NCBI GenBank assembly: GCA_016800925.1
Contig: JABCPU010000257.1
Coordinates: forward strand, 1 to 64,000
Source: Suillus spraguei
Lineage: Eukaryota > Basidiomycota > Agaricomycetes > Boletales > Suillaceae
DNA: 64,000 nucleotides
Reading direction: 5' to 3'
Shown in pieces: positions 1 to 13,045 of the stretch. The first letter of the stretch is position 1, and each line of letters starts with the position of its first letter. The notes beneath the pieces were generated by a model that saw only the letters and a program-made list of their open reading frames with translations, had not been told where the DNA came from and ran no database searches. The translations under genes and the position numbers were made by a program.

Positions 1-44
1 GGCCAGCGGACCATGGGCCAATGGTAGAAATATCCTCGTTGATG

Positions 45-425
45 ACGGATGGGCCGGGAGGATATTATTCCCAATGACAGCGGGTGGGCCCATGCAAGGA
101 ATATGTAGAGTAGATGAGTGGGGATGTACATGAATATCCGGTAGACGGATGGGCCGAGGTAGTTGGATATCATGTAGATGGGTGTATCAAGGTAGATGTG
201 TATCAAATAGACAGGTATGTGAAGGGTACTTGTTATCACATACATGGGTGGGCCCAGACACATATTAAATTAGACAGGTATTAGACGGGTGGGCCGAGAG
301 TGTTATATAAATATTTATTAGACAGGTGGGCCAAGGGTGTTGGTACAGTATATTATATTAGACAGGTGGGCTGAGGGTGGTATAAAATATAGACGGGTGG
401 GCCCATGTGTATGATAATTGTAGAC
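45..425. repeat. GGGTGGGCC minisatellite, block 1
   Basis: At least eight irregularly spaced copies of an (A/G)GACGG(A/G)TGGGCC-like unit lie between AT-rich spacers with TATTA and ATATTA. The unit recurs near 8.4-8.55 kb, so the two blocks bracket the KDZ-bearing repeat region. No coding potential was seen. The block may be an old satellite or the subterminal repeats of a transposon. Confidence 0.7.
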
Positions 426-512
426 ATGACAGAGCTGAGGGAGTTGCATATCATCTGAATCAGAGGAGGTAATAAATCACAGTTACTGAGTTCCCGGAGC
501 AGCAGGTGCTGT

Positions 513-1003
513 CTTGACATGGCCTTTTATGGTGCTTAGGTTGTCTTGTAGAATGTGGAAACTGGGGTGCGAGCTTGTGTTGCCCTACAAGATGCCCAGT
601 TTCTGACCCCGAAAATCAGATGAAGCATACCAAGTTCCGAGTTCCGAGACCTGGGGTCTCAACACATAATTCAGTCAATATGAGACACCCAGTTCCGACC
701 CCCGAAATTTGAGTGAAGCATACCAAGTTCCGGGAGCAGCAATGATCTCTTGAAATGGCCTTTATGGCGCTTAGGTTATCTTGGTAGAATGTGGAAAGTG
801 GGGTGTGAGGCTTGTGTTGCCCTACAAGACACCCAGTTACGACCCCCAAAAATCAGATGAAGCTTACCAAGTTCCGAGTTCCGAGACCCGGGTCTCTGCT
901 TGACATGACCTTTTATGGCGCTTATGTTGTCTTGTAGAATGTGGACACCAGGGTGCAAAAAGTGGTTGCCCTATGAGATGCCAAGTTCCGAACCCAGGTC
1001 TCG
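513..1003. repeat. Three tandem copies of a ~100-150 bp unit
   Basis: Copies start near 513, 751 and 899. Each opens with a CTTGA(C/A)ATGRCC block, runs through a GTAGAATGTGG block and ends in a GTTCCGAG/GGTCTC block. The third copy is shorter and more diverged. Short ORFs across it are chance frames. The repeat is not recognised. Confidence 0.65.
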
Positions 1004-1009
1004 ACAAAT

Positions 1010-2550
1010 GAATATCAGATAGCCAGCACACTTCCAATCATCTGGTATTTCATTGAGCAATGGATGATAATACAGCTTTGAAAGCCAACATCATCCAAGG
1101 TTCCCTTATCTGATCCTCGCTATCTCACCCCCTTTAACACCAAAGTCTGGACATCCAGCATTCAGTGTCTGATTTCCCAATATCAACTTGCAACATGAAC
1201 ACTTCTTCCATGTCCACTTGTGACATAAAAATCTGGCGCACTTGGGCCCTGGCCGTCACTCATGAAGCAGGGGCATATACCGAACAAAAATTAAATGGAG
1301 AGAAGACTGGAGGAGAACCAGTTATACCTTCTCCAAACCTGGACACTGATCTGGTGATGGCGTGCGATCGCTTGGCTGATGTACTCATAAAGGCATATAA
1401 AAATCCCAGTGGGTCTTCCTGCAGATGTTGAAAATGTGTTTGATCATTCAAATTCCTTCATGACAGTTAAGATGCAGATTGATATCCCCAAAGAACACTG
1501 GGCATAATGAGGAGAAAGAGGAGAAGTTGCTTGAGAGGTGTCCTCCTGGCCATGAGGGTACAAAGTTGGTAGACAAACCTGCCACAATTATCGATGTTCC
1601 AGTACCATCATCGCATGGTATCTTCTGGACGCCCTGACCGAGACCACCCAGGTGCGTAATGTGTAGATTGTTACTCAATGGATATTGAATATCAAATGGT
1701 ACCTACAGAAGGAAATCAGGGCGGCCACCGATTTGCTGGGTCCAAGCCTCGAAAAAAGTGTAAAGGCTGATGGCAATTGGCGATATAATCAAGAATGGTT
1801 CAAACAGGGCTTGGAAAATATTGGGTCAACTCCCAGATGCATCAATTTATCTCCGGCATGGTTTCAACAGGGCCATGAGGTAGGATGTGATGAGATGGTG
1901 ATTTCTGGAGTCAAACTCACAATCCCATAGAAACTGTCAGATCTGGAGTATCCGCATCATTGAAGGGACCCTCCTCCAAGAATATCCTGAAAGCTATTGC
2001 AAGGCCGGCAGCCATCACATCAGCGGCACTCAGGGTCATGCATCCTCAGCAGTACTTTGCAGGGTTATGAGCCTTGTCACACCTCGGAGATAAGCACTGA
2101 GCAAGGAACTGCCACAGATGCCAGAGACCCTGCAGTACTGGGCATCTGTGTTTAACACCCTCTCCATCATTTCCAATCAGGAAACCCCCAATCATCAAGA
2201 CCATTTATCGATTCCTGAATGCTTTGATATTCTCACCACCATGGGGAACATTCTAATGCTCAGATAAGTTAGCCAAGCTTCAGCTGGAATTCAGGTATGA
2301 TTCCGGCTGTATGATTGCATTTTCGGGAAGAATTGTAGACATGGGGTTGATGAGTGGAAGGGGATCGGATTGCTTGGGCATGGTATATGAGGGATTCTGT
2401 GCACATTTATGCCAGGGTTCCCTCATGTGGATGGGCTATGATCGAAGGCTTCATACTAACCATGGTGTGAAAGATCAAAGAAGTGAAAGAGTTGTTACCC
2501 ATGTTAGTAGCAACACACGAATACCATGTACCAATTAGAGCATCAACAGT
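1010..2550. other. Decayed, unrecognised DNA with short ORFs
   Basis: Short plus-strand ORFs (1165-1431, 1685-1930, 2311-2538) look protein-like in patches but stop often and continue in other frames; for example the frame near 1400-1480 runs on past the end of the first ORF. This looks like an old decayed gene or repeat-borne coding fragment. No family was recognised. Confidence 0.3.
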
Positions 2551-2559
2551 TCTGGAACT

Positions 2560-3880
2560 CAAGTCGAAAATCAAGTTCCATGAATTGAGTCCCTAACTCT
2601 GTGTATCTTGGGACTCGGGACTCGATACTCGAAATTCGGGGACTCAATGATCGGTAGTCCGAATTCAGGCTTGACACTCAGGACTCAGCAAAGTGTGAGG
2701 CAGCCACAATGTGAGGCAACAGACTTTGATCCACACATTTGACTGCCAAACACCGAACCCTGGCAGCTGGCACTTGGGACTCGGGACTGATAACAATGTG
2801 AAAGATATGAATTCACATATAGTGAGTCCGACCCCGAACTCCGGCAGCCAGAACTTGGGACTGGGACTCAGAACAATGTGAAAGATGTGAATTCACATAT
2901 CATAAATGACGAACTCCGAACCCTGGCAGCTGGCACTTGGGACTCGGGACTCAGAATAATGTGCAAGTCATTGATCCACACATGTTGAGGGGAACTCCGA
3001 ACCCCGGCAGCCAGCAGTCAGACTTGGGACTCAGAACAATGTGAAAGATATTGATTCCCACATGTAAAGTGCCGAACGCCAAATGCCGAACCCTGGAACC
3101 CGGAACTCGGCACTCGGCACTCAGAATCATGTGAAATTTAGTGAGCCACATATGTTGAGGGCTGAACCTCGAACCTGGCAGCCGGCAGTCGGGACTCGGG
3201 ACTTAGAACAATGTGAAAGATACTGATTCCCACATGTAAAGTGCCGAACCCCGAACCCCGAACCCCGGCAGCCGGAACTCGGGACTCGGGACACACAACA
3301 TTGTGAATGATATAGATGCACACATGTTAAGTGCCGAACGCCAACTGCCGAGCCCCGGCACCCGGAACTCGGCACTCGGCACTCAGAATAATCCACACAT
3401 GTTGAGTGCCGAACCCTGAACTCCGGCAGCCGGAACTTGGGACTCACAACATTGTGAAAGATACTGATTCCCACATGTAAAAGTGCCGAACCCCAAACCC
3501 CGGCAGCCGGAACCTGGAAACGGCACTTGGCACTCAGAATAATGTGAAAGTTATTGATTCACACATATTGAATGCCGAACCCCACACCGTTGCACAGATA
3601 TCTATTTCGTCTCGAACCTTGAGTGCTGAACCCCAAACCATGAAATCCGGTAGTCCACAATTTTGGGGTTCGGGGTTCGGTACCTAAGATTTGTGACTCG
3701 CCACTCAGAAATATGTGAGGCAATCTTGCCATCGGAAGTCGAGTCCCATGAATTGAGTCCCAAACTCTGAGTACCTCAGCACTCAGGCATTCGCCACTCA
3801 GCATTCGGGATTTAGGACTCTACATCCGGATCTTGAAATCTAGTCCTCGAAATCCGGAACAAAATATTCGGGAGTCAAGA
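2560..3880. repeat. Degenerate CCGAACCCC/GGCAGCCGG repeat field
   Basis: Dense imperfect copies of GTGCCGAACCCCGAAC, GGCAGCCGGAACT and CGGGACTC(A)GAACAATGTGAAAGAT recur with a period of roughly 80-110 bp. The minus-strand ORFs over it repeat similar peptides in shifted frames, as expected for a non-coding tandem repeat. The same vocabulary, largely on the opposite strand, recurs at 8.7-9.94 kb. Confidence 0.75.
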
Positions 3881-3934
3881 CAATCATTTGACGGAAATAA
3901 AATATTTTACATCATGTATGAAATGAAGACCATT

Positions 3935-4415
3935 CTAATCTAAACACAGTGAAGAGGACTCCACTCCCCTGCCTCTCTTCAATCTCTGTAGCATGTCAGT
4001 GTACATCTTCACCTCTGCCATCTTCTCATGGATACCCTCATCTTGCTCCTCCATCAATGCTACCAGGCGTGCTCGAATCATCTTAAGTCCCATCACTGAT
4101 GGGCCTGATGAGTCATTTACCTCCTCAGGAAAGAACCAAGCCATCATCCTCAACTCCATTTTCCATCCAATGCTGTAGTGAATGACACAGGACCTCATGA
4201 TTGACCCCATTGCCATGGTTCATTCGTAATTTCAGTGTGTCCCATCCACCATGGAGTATCATAGCTGGGAATAATCCGGGATGGATGTCCTGGAGCTGCG
4301 ACATCATCAAACTGACATAGGTGGGATGAAAAAGATGTGGTCTGGAACAGTGTTCCAGGTGAGCATGGGATACAATGTCAGGACATGAGCGACTGGCTTG
4401 GAACAACAGAAACAT
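3935..4415 (-). pseudogene. Unrecognised repeat-associated coding fragment
   Basis: Two overlapping minus-strand frames (4125-4415 and 3935-4216) each look protein-like. The second has an amphipathic, charge-rich C-terminus with al ternating K/R and E/D (residues ~50-85 of 93), suggesting a short coiled coil. A frameshift or unspliced intron near 4150-4200 would join them. The fragment lies about 500 bp downstream of the KDZ remnant on the same strand, so it may be the tail of that element or a neighbouring one. No family was recognised. Confidence 0.3.
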
Positions 4416-4909
4416 GTTCCTTGCAGCTGAGTACTGCAGAAGTGGCGTAACAAATGTCTGTTGGAAATCTCAGCATTGCCCACAAAAGTCAGCCGGTCAT
4501 CCGGTAATCAGCCACTTACATTTATCTCCCATTGCAGCCTGGCTTTAAAGTACATGATCCAGGCAGAAGAGGGAGGGTTGTTAGCAGCCTCCATCTGATA
4601 TTGAGAGATACATGCGCGGATGCACGATGCAGCCATATTCAAAGTACAAGAAATATCTTGAAGGTTCAGCTTCATGGGTTGCCAGTGATGTCCAGTATTT
4701 GGAGTGCCAGATGTGGATGCAGGAGTTTAAGCATGGCTAATGCAAGAGTGTGACACTGGGAATGACACTGACAGATGGTGAACAGCTGATGATATGAGTC
4801 ACTGATGGATGGATTAGAAATTCTAACTCCGACATGGGCTGACCCGGACAATTCCCGGGACTCAATGTTTGGGTGTCAAATATGCATTTCATCAGCAAAA
4901 CAAATTCAT

Positions 4910-7900
4910 TCATGTGCACCATCGATCAACGCGGGCTGCAGGTCTTGAAATGCTGCCTGTGCATCCTGAGCTAGTAAAGGAATACATTTGAGACTGCCTT
5001 CCGGCATAGCATGCATGACCCAGAAGTTGTTTCAACAATGATTCCTGCATCGGGCACCCCATTGGGTTGCCTTCCACAAGAAAAAGTTGCATGTCCAATC
5101 CATCTCTGATTGCCCAATGATATTTCTTCTATCCATTGATCCATAGTGCCTTTTCCCAAAGCCAATGAACTCGGTAAACTTGGGATGGGTCCTGTCAGCT
5201 CACCACGGGATATATCAAGCATTCCCGAACTCACATTCCTCATTCCACGAATTTCTGGACCCTCCATATCGACTTCCACTGACCAGAACCAAGCGAGGAC
5301 TCATTTCGCTGACCTCGGGCTTTGGATCGCCAACAGCATGCTGATTTTGAGCTGCTTGCGAAGCAGGGTTTGTATTTCTGAAGCTGGTCTGGCCCCGGCT
5401 CAAGTTGTATCATTGCTTCCTGGTTTTTGTATATATACTGGCATGTAGGGATACTGCCTGCTGCACTGATGTCACCTGGGACCACGCTCGAGTTTTTAGG
5501 GCTTGAGATTTCGCTTGCCTAACTGTTGTTCGGAACAGGATAGCCTTGTTGCACAAGTGAATGCAGAGATTGTGCAGGGCATCATTGGCCTGCCCTTCAC
5601 GAAGCACATCTCCAACGGAATCAGATCCTCTGCCATACAGCGTCTGCAATGTTCAACCCCAAGGTTTGATGGCAATGGAATTATGGGTGAGCTCAGGTGA
5701 GTTTGTCCATGCATCAGATGTCTGGTGAAATCTGCCAGGTCATCATCGATATCGTCAAGAATATCTATGTTCAAGTCGTCAGGATCTCATCTGCATCAAA
5801 TCCCTCTCCCAGATGCGTAAGAGCAGACCGAGTGAATTTATCTATCTGGCCTTGGATACGATCGCGTTGCCGGGCGATATCTAATCTCTGTGTCTCCTTG
5901 ATTGTCTTCCAATTCTGCGGACCTCGATGAGCAATGCAATTTGAGCCTCTTCAATTGCCAACCCAATGGATATCCATGTTACCACAGATCTGCGAGAGGG
6001 TGCTGCATGACGGGCATTATCCGCTTCTAGTAGTCTAAGCTCGATCTCCTTTTTGCTTGGTGCTAAGTGAAAAATGAATGCGGAGCTCCACGGAGACAAA
6101 GAATGTTAACTTACCCTTCTTGATATTGATTTCATATAAATCCATTGCCGCAGGATCCCTGATTCTCTTGGACTGAGCGACCATCTCGCTGGCTAACCAT
6201 TGTGTCTTTAAATTGCCGGGTGCAGCTTCATCAAGTCTGTCGAAAGCCTTGCCACTTTCGGCAATGCCATTCTTCGCCAGCTTGTATTTCCGGCAAAGAG
6301 TCTTTTCATGCGGATCATCTTGCAGAAATTGGAATCATTCATCTGATAATCAAGACATTCCTTTCAGTGCGGGGATGACATTCCCGAGCGGCAGGGAAAT
6401 CAGGTTGAGACGCGCCCATAGGGTCTCCATGATCTCTCCATCAATCCAGCCAATGCCTTCAATAAAATTTGAAGCATATCGGACATAGCAACTGTCCTGA
6501 TGTCCATGCACATGCCACAACCCGATTCCAGGAATGATGGTCAGTTCCGGTACCATGTCAAGGTATCGGCTTCGATCCACCCGAACACGAAAGTGCTTGT
6601 TGTATTCACAATTGATGTCATAGAAGGTGACAGCCCTGGTAATGCCTTCCATGTTGTGCTGGGCAGCCTCACAATGGGCGTAGTCCATGTTCATTTGTCT
6701 GCAAATGATGCATGGTCAACTAGTGAATGTCGAATGGCATGTTTGGCTTGCCTTTCCCCTTTCTGAAAATCAACCATCAAGTGAGGGACAAAGCACCCGT
6801 GCCGGGCGCAGGCAACTCCCCTGATTCCTGTGGACTTGAGCTTGTGCCACGCCGCATTTGCTTGATTGACCACCCGGTGATTGTTGCAGCTCGATTTTTC
6901 CACCATTTCAGCAGCCTCTGCAAGATGCATGTTATACCTGTCCTTTCCGACCATGAATCCAAGCCCATCTGAAAGCCAAACTTCATCGAGGGGATTAATG
7001 GGATGCAGGTGTTCAGCTTTGAAATTTTCCGTCCATCACAAATGACCGGGTGTATTTCCAGCTTGGAGTTCTTATCATTGCTGAGTTCACTTTGGTATTG
7101 AACATGACTCACTCATCAAGTGATTCATCCCCTGACAAAGATACATTAATCCCAGGCTGAGGACATGCCGGGCAAAATAATGCAAGATCTCCTGTGTTCG
7201 GGATGTCAGAACAATGGCCATAGCCATGCCCTTTCATGGTCTTCAACTGCCTCCACTGTCGAGCGACTCTCATGAGCTCTCTGTATTGATCCTTGCCACG
7301 GCCTGTGTCAACATAATGTCCTTTAGATGAAGCACAAATAGCATTACCGGAACAAGGTGTGGAAACATGCTCGAGGTCATTTGCCGGAGCTTACTGTAAT
7401 AGTTCATTGCGGAGGTGCCGCATTCAAGGTTGTCCAATAGAAAATCATCCAGCATTCCGAAGGTAAACACGGTCTTCGGCCTGTTAAACGATGCAGGGAA
7501 AAATCCATGCCGAAACATTTGAATGTCTGGACTCATGGCATTTGGACAATCACAGCATCGAACCTCAAGGCGGTGAACTCTGGACTTGTCAATGATGACC
7601 ATGGTGTTTTCCTTCGGCTGGAAATCAGGTCCTGACACAGACAGAAGATCTTCGGGCTCAAGCTGGTCTTCAGGTTCATCTCCTTCGAACAAATCCCACC
7701 TATCTGTGAGCACCGGACATTGCTTGCCATCATGCCCGAGGTGTATGGTGAGTCCGACATAAGCAAGACAACTCCGCTCGAAGAATTGACCATTCCATTG
7801 AGTGATCCAGTGGAAAGGATTGCAATGATGTTGACTCCTGCAACAGCCCGTGCAATAGAGAGGCTTGCCAAGACAATCTTGACATTTGTAGACCCCATCC

Positions 7901-8310
7901 TGGTGGCAGATGATGCATCTCCTGTCTTCTGGTGGAGCTTCTCGATCCAGGAGGTGATGCAGATATGATTCCTGCCTTGGCAGCCATTGCCTGAGGTAGT
8001 CATTTTGACTCTGCATTTTTTATATTGAGCTATAGTTTGAATGACACTCCAACATTTAACATGAACTTGCCATGGTTTTTGGGAGTTGCAATGGCTCAAA
8101 TGAGCCTTGGTCTTGCTCGTATGTATTGTCAGGAAAGTCATCCCAAGGAGGTGGTGCCTGAACAGGCTGAAGTGTTGGTGATTCTGGGGGAGAGTGAGGC
8201 ATGGACCTGTAGGCTCGTCGTCTCGTGCTTGCAAGTGGGACCTTGACCCAAATCTTTCTACCTTTGCTGCCCCTTGCTTCTACCCTGTGGGATTTTTGCA
8301 ATGGGTGCAT
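4910..8310 (-). pseudogene. KDZ (Kyakuja-Dileera-Zisupton) transposase with CxC2 domain, disrupted
   Basis: A KDZ-superfamily DNA transposase. The N-terminus (8310 downward) is basic and rich in Arg and Pro. A CxC2-like cysteine cluster lies near 7900-7750 (CIIC...CQDC...CTGCC...H..H). The catalytic region includes a FxxGERQMNMDY segment, a YDINCEY block, GLWHVHGHQDSC and DGEIMETLWARLN (about 6.75-6.4 kb). A basic C-terminal part (EAQIALLIEVRR at ~5.95 kb, ANDALHNL at ~5.58 kb) follows. Two introns use GC-AG borders (8011-8070 and 6699-6751). Frames break repeatedly: a long A run at 7025-7028, a small deletion with stops near 6350, and shifts near 5.9, 5.8 and 5.65 kb. Family identity is secure; the exact 3' end and activity are not, and this copy looks dead. 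Confidence 0.85.
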
Positions 8311-8415
8311 CTACCTATCTTCATCTTATTTTCTAATGCTAATTTTGCAAGCAAAGCATCTGCTCAGGTGGAATGAATTTTTATTACATTGTGGTGTCAT
8401 ACTGTCCTGCCGACT

Positions 8416-8545
8416 CATTACAAATTTACATATATGGGTGGGCCGAGGTGAGAGAATATTACATATATGGGTGGGCCGACATGGGGGAATTTTATATAGA
8501 CGGGTGGGCCGAGGTAAAATATATTACATATACAGGTGGGCCTAG
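8416..8545. repeat. GGGTGGGCC minisatellite, block 2
   Basis: Four copies of an ATATGGGTGGGCCGA or AGACGGGTGGGCCGA unit, the same family as at 45-425. The copies here are closer together and less diverged. The block sits just beyond the 5' end of the KDZ pseudogene. Confidence 0.7.
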
Positions 8546-8699
8546 ATATGTATCATAAAGATGTACAGCTGATGTAGCCACCAGATAATCAAACACATAG
8601 GATACATGCACCCTATGAGTGCATATACCTACCATCGACCACCAAAATCTAAACCCTGAAGCACCAAAACCTGAATTCATCATGTCTGACATTCATCGA

Positions 8700-9938
8700 T
8701 AATTGAGGTGCCGGGTGCCAGGTGCCAAGTCCCGAATCCAGGAACTCGAAACTGGAGATTCAAACTAGAGATTTCCTGAATTCCGGATACCCGGACACCC
8801 GAAACATAACACACAAGGTGAAAGATTTAAAGTCCATGTGTGGAGTCATCTAGTGCTGAGTGCTGGGTGCAGGTGCAGAGTACCGAAACTAGAAACTAGA
8901 AACTCAAGATTCAAGACAAAACAGACATCTACCAAAAATGTGTGGATCAAAGTTTTGTTGTTGCCTGACGTGTGTCTGAGTCCTGAGGACTGAACCCCAA
9001 AATTGTAGACTACCGGATTTCAGGATTCAGGGTTTGGCACTCGAGATTTGAGATTTGAGATGAAAAAGATATCTACCAAAAATGTGTGGATCAAAGTCAT
9101 TTTATTGCCTAACAAGTGCAAAAGCCCGAGTACCAAACCGCGAACCCCTAAATAGTAGACTACCAGATTTCGGAGTTTGGAGTTTGGCACTTAGAATGTG
9201 TGGATCAATAGGTGTCTATTGCCTCACATTGTTCTGAGTCCCGAGTCGCGAGTGCTGGGTGCCGGGGTTCAGGGTTCAGCACTGACAATATGTTGCTCAA
9301 GATCTTTCACATTATGAGTACCAAGTCCCGAGTCCCAAGTGCCGGGTGCCGGAGTTTGGGGTTCGGCACATGAAAATGTGGATCGAGGTCTTTCACATTG
9401 TTTTGAGTGCCGAATACCGATCCCCGAGTGCCAGATGCCAGAGTTCGGGGTTCGGCACTCAACATGAGTAAATCAAGATCATTGTATTGCCTCACATTGT
9501 GCTAACTCCCGGGTGCCAGAGTTTGGGGTTCGGCACTCAACGTGAGTAAATCAAGATCATTGTATTGCCTCACATAGTTTTAACTCGCAGGTGGCGGGGT
9601 TCGGGGTTCAGTGTTAAAATATGTGGATTGATATCATTCACATTGTTATGAGTACCAAGTCCCAAGTCCCGATTGCCGGGTGCCAGAGTTCGGGGTTCGG
9701 CACATAAAATATGTGGATCGAGGTCTTTCACATTGTTTTGAGTCCCGAATAACGATCCCCGAGTGCCGGGTTACCATGTGAGGCAATACAAAGATATTGA
9801 TTTACACATGTTGAGTGCCAAACCCCGAGCTCCGGCACCTGGCAGTTAGCACAATGTGAGGCAATACCATGATATTGATTTACACAAGTTGAGTGCCGAA
9901 CCCCGAGCTCCGGCACCTGGCAGTTAGCACAATGTACA
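8700..9938. repeat. Degenerate GTGCCGGGTGCCGG/TTCGGGGTTCGG repeat field
   Basis: The same repeat vocabulary as 2560-3880, mostly in the opposite orientation: TGAGTCCCGAGT, GTGCCGGGTGCC and GGGGTTCGGCAC recur every ~100-120 bp with GTGGATC(A/G)A and TTTCACATTGTT spacers. Together the two fields look like long inverted flanks around the KDZ region. Confidence 0.7.
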
Positions 9939-9947
9939 TACAACTCA

Positions 9948-10907
9948 ATGGATGTGGATGACTCAACCAAGTCCTGGATTTCACTAGGTATGTTGTGCTT
10001 TCAGTACAGCTCTCAATTGACCGGAGATGGACCAGATGCACTGGATGATGTATGCCTTGGGCCGGATAATGAGACTGTGTCCCAGATTTCATCAGGTATG
10101 TGTTGCTTTGAGTATATCTTCCAATTGACTGGACATTTATTAGATGCATGTGAAGATGTATACTTTGGGCCAGATGATGAGATCGACTATGATTCTGGGT
10201 CATCAGGCGGTCCAGATGTCTTGGATGCAGTTCCTGGTAGGTTTCTCAATTCACATTTAGATAATCCAACTTTGGATGTTCATTCAATCCATCCAGATCA
10301 TTTATACCTGGCTCAGCCTGAGGAACTGCCTTTGTTCAATGATCCGGACTTGTACCTAGGGCCTGACGATGATCTTATTGATTGTGATGAAGCACCGGAA
10401 TGTGCTGATGTTGAGATTGATGCTCCGGCTATCCCAGGAATAGCAATTCCAGGTGAGTTCATCAATATCATCTCATTTTTATTGTTGATGTGATGTCCCA
10501 AGCACATGCAACACCTCCAAAACATCAGTCCCCCATACCGGAACTCAGCAATGAAGACCTGCGTGCCATGCTTAGGGAGTTCATGCCCCTAGGGTCATAT
10601 GATCAAACAGAATGTGAGTATTTAATTGTTCATCATGTATCTTTCTGCTAATTTTCTTTAAGTTGAATCAATTCTGGATTGCCTGGACCATTACCAACAG
10701 CGTCATGGCCATCTTCCGGAGCCTACCATACATCAACTCCTCGAGGCTGACCGACCATTCCGAGTGGCTTGGGCTGACACATCTGACAAACTCAGAAGAG
10801 CTGATATGGACCTCCGGAGGTTGCAAAGGGCCAAACAGATGAGCTCTGAATTGCTGCTTGTATTAGATACCCTCATTGAAAAGTGTGATGATCAACCCCA
10901 TATGTAA
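9948..10907 (+). CDS. Unrecognised acidic three-exon protein with internal duplication
   Basis: Exons 9948-10452, 10503-10613 and 10663-10907 sum to 861 nt (286 residues) with GT-AG introns of 50 and 49 nt. Exon 1 is very acidic and holds two near-identical segments of about 100 bp (around 9984 and 10085), each ending in a (Y/L)xGPD(D/N)E motif that recurs twice more. The last exon is Arg/Leu-rich and likely helical (LRRADMDLRRLQRAKQ). The ATG lies directly after a repeat field, so this is probably a repeat-associated gene, perhaps an accessory ORF of a KDZ-type element. No known domain was recognised and the start could lie elsewhere. Confidence 0.5.
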
Positions 10908-11183
10908 ATATTTGGATATTCATTCACATACTTACATCATGTGAACCACTGAACTTTTCATGTATAACAATGACATTTCCAATTAATTTTAGATGATGCA
11001 CAAACCCTAATGTCTAATACCAACTACCAATGATTGATACCCGGGTGCCGGAACTTGGTGATCAGGATTCGTCCGGAACTCAGTGCTTGGGATTCAACCT
11101 TTTGGATGTGGGACACTGTGTTTTGAGAAGTGTGACAAATGATGAAAATGTGGTACACATGGGGGCAGTTTGGTATATGTACA

Positions 11184-13045
11184 TTATTTCCTTCCCCTTG
11201 CCCTGGTTACTTGAAGTGTACTCTCTACCGGCTTTTGAGACTTACTCTGGGTGGTCCTTGCAGATGGTTCAATGACAGCTTTCTTGCCCTGTATACTCCT
11301 TGGTTCCGGCGATGTGTTCCTCTCTTCCACTTCCTCAGTCAACCCGGCCAGGAGGTCACCCATCTGTGATGTCAAAAGTGCACCTGCCTTGGCCGGCCTG
11401 GCCGGGCGAGGCTCCGGCATTGAACATGGAACTTCTGTCTCCTTGGGTGCTGAAGATGGATGTGCTATTCATCTGGGTTTCTTCAGCGGGGATCGACCGT
11501 CAGCTGAGTCATCATCAATGTCATCCTCCTTGTCATGAGTGTCACTGTCAGTATCACTCTCGGCTTCGGTTGATGGATCCCAGGGCCTTCAGAGAGTTCC
11601 ACTCTTCTGCATTCTCACTTTATGAGTCAGACAAGATGGCGACTTGCCGGATACCACAGATGGTACCATGTCCCCATCTTTGTTCTTCTATGCTTTGAAC
11701 AGGAATGTTGAATCTTTTCCTGTTTCCTGCTGAGCATACCAGAAATTGAGCAAGGCCGTTGTGTCCCAGTTTTGCAACTTCAAAGGCTCCTTCAGGTCAA
11801 TATCCACCGGAAGATACTTCCTTGCCACAAAGTCATCCTGACTTTGTACGAGGGCACTCCATGGCACGACAGCCTTGTCATTCCCAGAACATATTCCTGT
11901 GTCCACGCATTCAGCAACATCTCGGATGTTGCCACAAAAGACTCACTGTAGTGCAATGTAAGAAACGCCCTGACTATGGCTTTCTTCTCCTCAAGTTTTG
12001 TTTCTGTGATGTCTGGAAGCAACGGCATCCTATCCCCATCTGTGTTGAGTTCAAAAGCTGGTTTTCTGACTCTTTTGCGACCTCCCTTGACCTGTCGTCC
12101 TCCGTCCTGTGCCCCGGCACCTATCATTGTGATGATCAACAAATTCATTCTTGCATCCAAAGTTCAAACACTCACTGAACTATTCCTGGGCGTACTCCTG
12201 CCATACTGGCTCATTATCCTCCCAGTCCTTTGTCTTCATGAAGCTGTCCCCATCTCCTAATGCCTCATTATCATCATGCCTGCACACATATATTGAGATC
12301 CAAGATCAGCGATGATGGACACAATTGACTTACATCCCGAACAGAACCTCTCCCTGTTCATTCTTCCAAGCTGACAACACATAAACTCTCATCCTGCATT
12401 GCCTCCACATCTCTTTCGAAAAGTGCTCCATATATGCCGGTCCCTTCTTATGAGCAACTTCTGCTTGTATCTCCAGAGGAGGAAAGCTGTTTGACCATTC
12501 TTCCGCTGTTTCTTTTGCCTTCTCCAACTTGTCATCGTCCAATTCAGCCATGACTCTCTTCACAGCCCCCTGATAATGTTTGAACATTTTGGGATCTCCT
12601 GGCTTTGCCCTGGACTTGTCCTCAATCCTCTTTAGCACCTCTTTGCGCTTCTGCTGGTAGACCACCATCCTAGGCGTCCATTTCCTCCCATACTTTATCA
12701 TGTCCTTCCTTTCCTTCCTTTTCTTGTTGTTGAACAACCAAGTCTTATACATCTGAGAGTTGATGGAAGAATAAGATGTTAAAATTGTAGTTTTTCAACA
12801 CAATGAAGACGCATCACCTGCTTCCTCTTTTTCCATTGTCCTTGGTCGACTTTAGGAGCAAACAACCTGGCTGCCCTGGCAATTGCAGTGAAAACCCCTC
12901 GCTTCTCACCCCTTTTGGCTGCGGTCCACTCAGGAAGGTAGTTCTTCAACTCTGAAATTTCGTTTTCCGTGAGCTTCTGTGTCTGTGGTTGATGTGCCCT
13001 ATTTCTGCTGGAAGTCAAGTGAGTGGAATGACCCGTCCTTGCCAT
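11184..13045 (-). pseudogene. Basidiomycete repeat-associated protein of unknown function, decayed
   Basis: Exon 1 (13045 down to ~12828) ends in a WKKRKQ motif. After a ~75-nt intron, exon 2 begins YKTWLFNNKKRKERK and includes MFKHYQGAVKRVM and YMEHFSKEMWRQCRMRVYVLSAWKNEQGEVLFGM. A third part (12,280-11,690) carries DGDSFMKTKDWE, an in-frame TAG at ~12,178, and then PLLPDITETKLEEKKAIVRAFL. A frame shift near 11.89 kb leads into LLNFWYAQQETG. A Pro/Ala-rich tail at 11,420-11,184 may be its C-terminus. I recall proteins of this shape as repeated families in mushroom genomes, but no function is known to me. The stops and shifts say this copy is broken. Confidence 0.55.

Noticed and set aside
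1..425. Telomeric or centromeric origin of the GGGTGGGCC repeats
   Set aside because: The unit is irregular, unlike TTAGGG-type telomere repeats, and a small second block lies internally next to a KDZ element.
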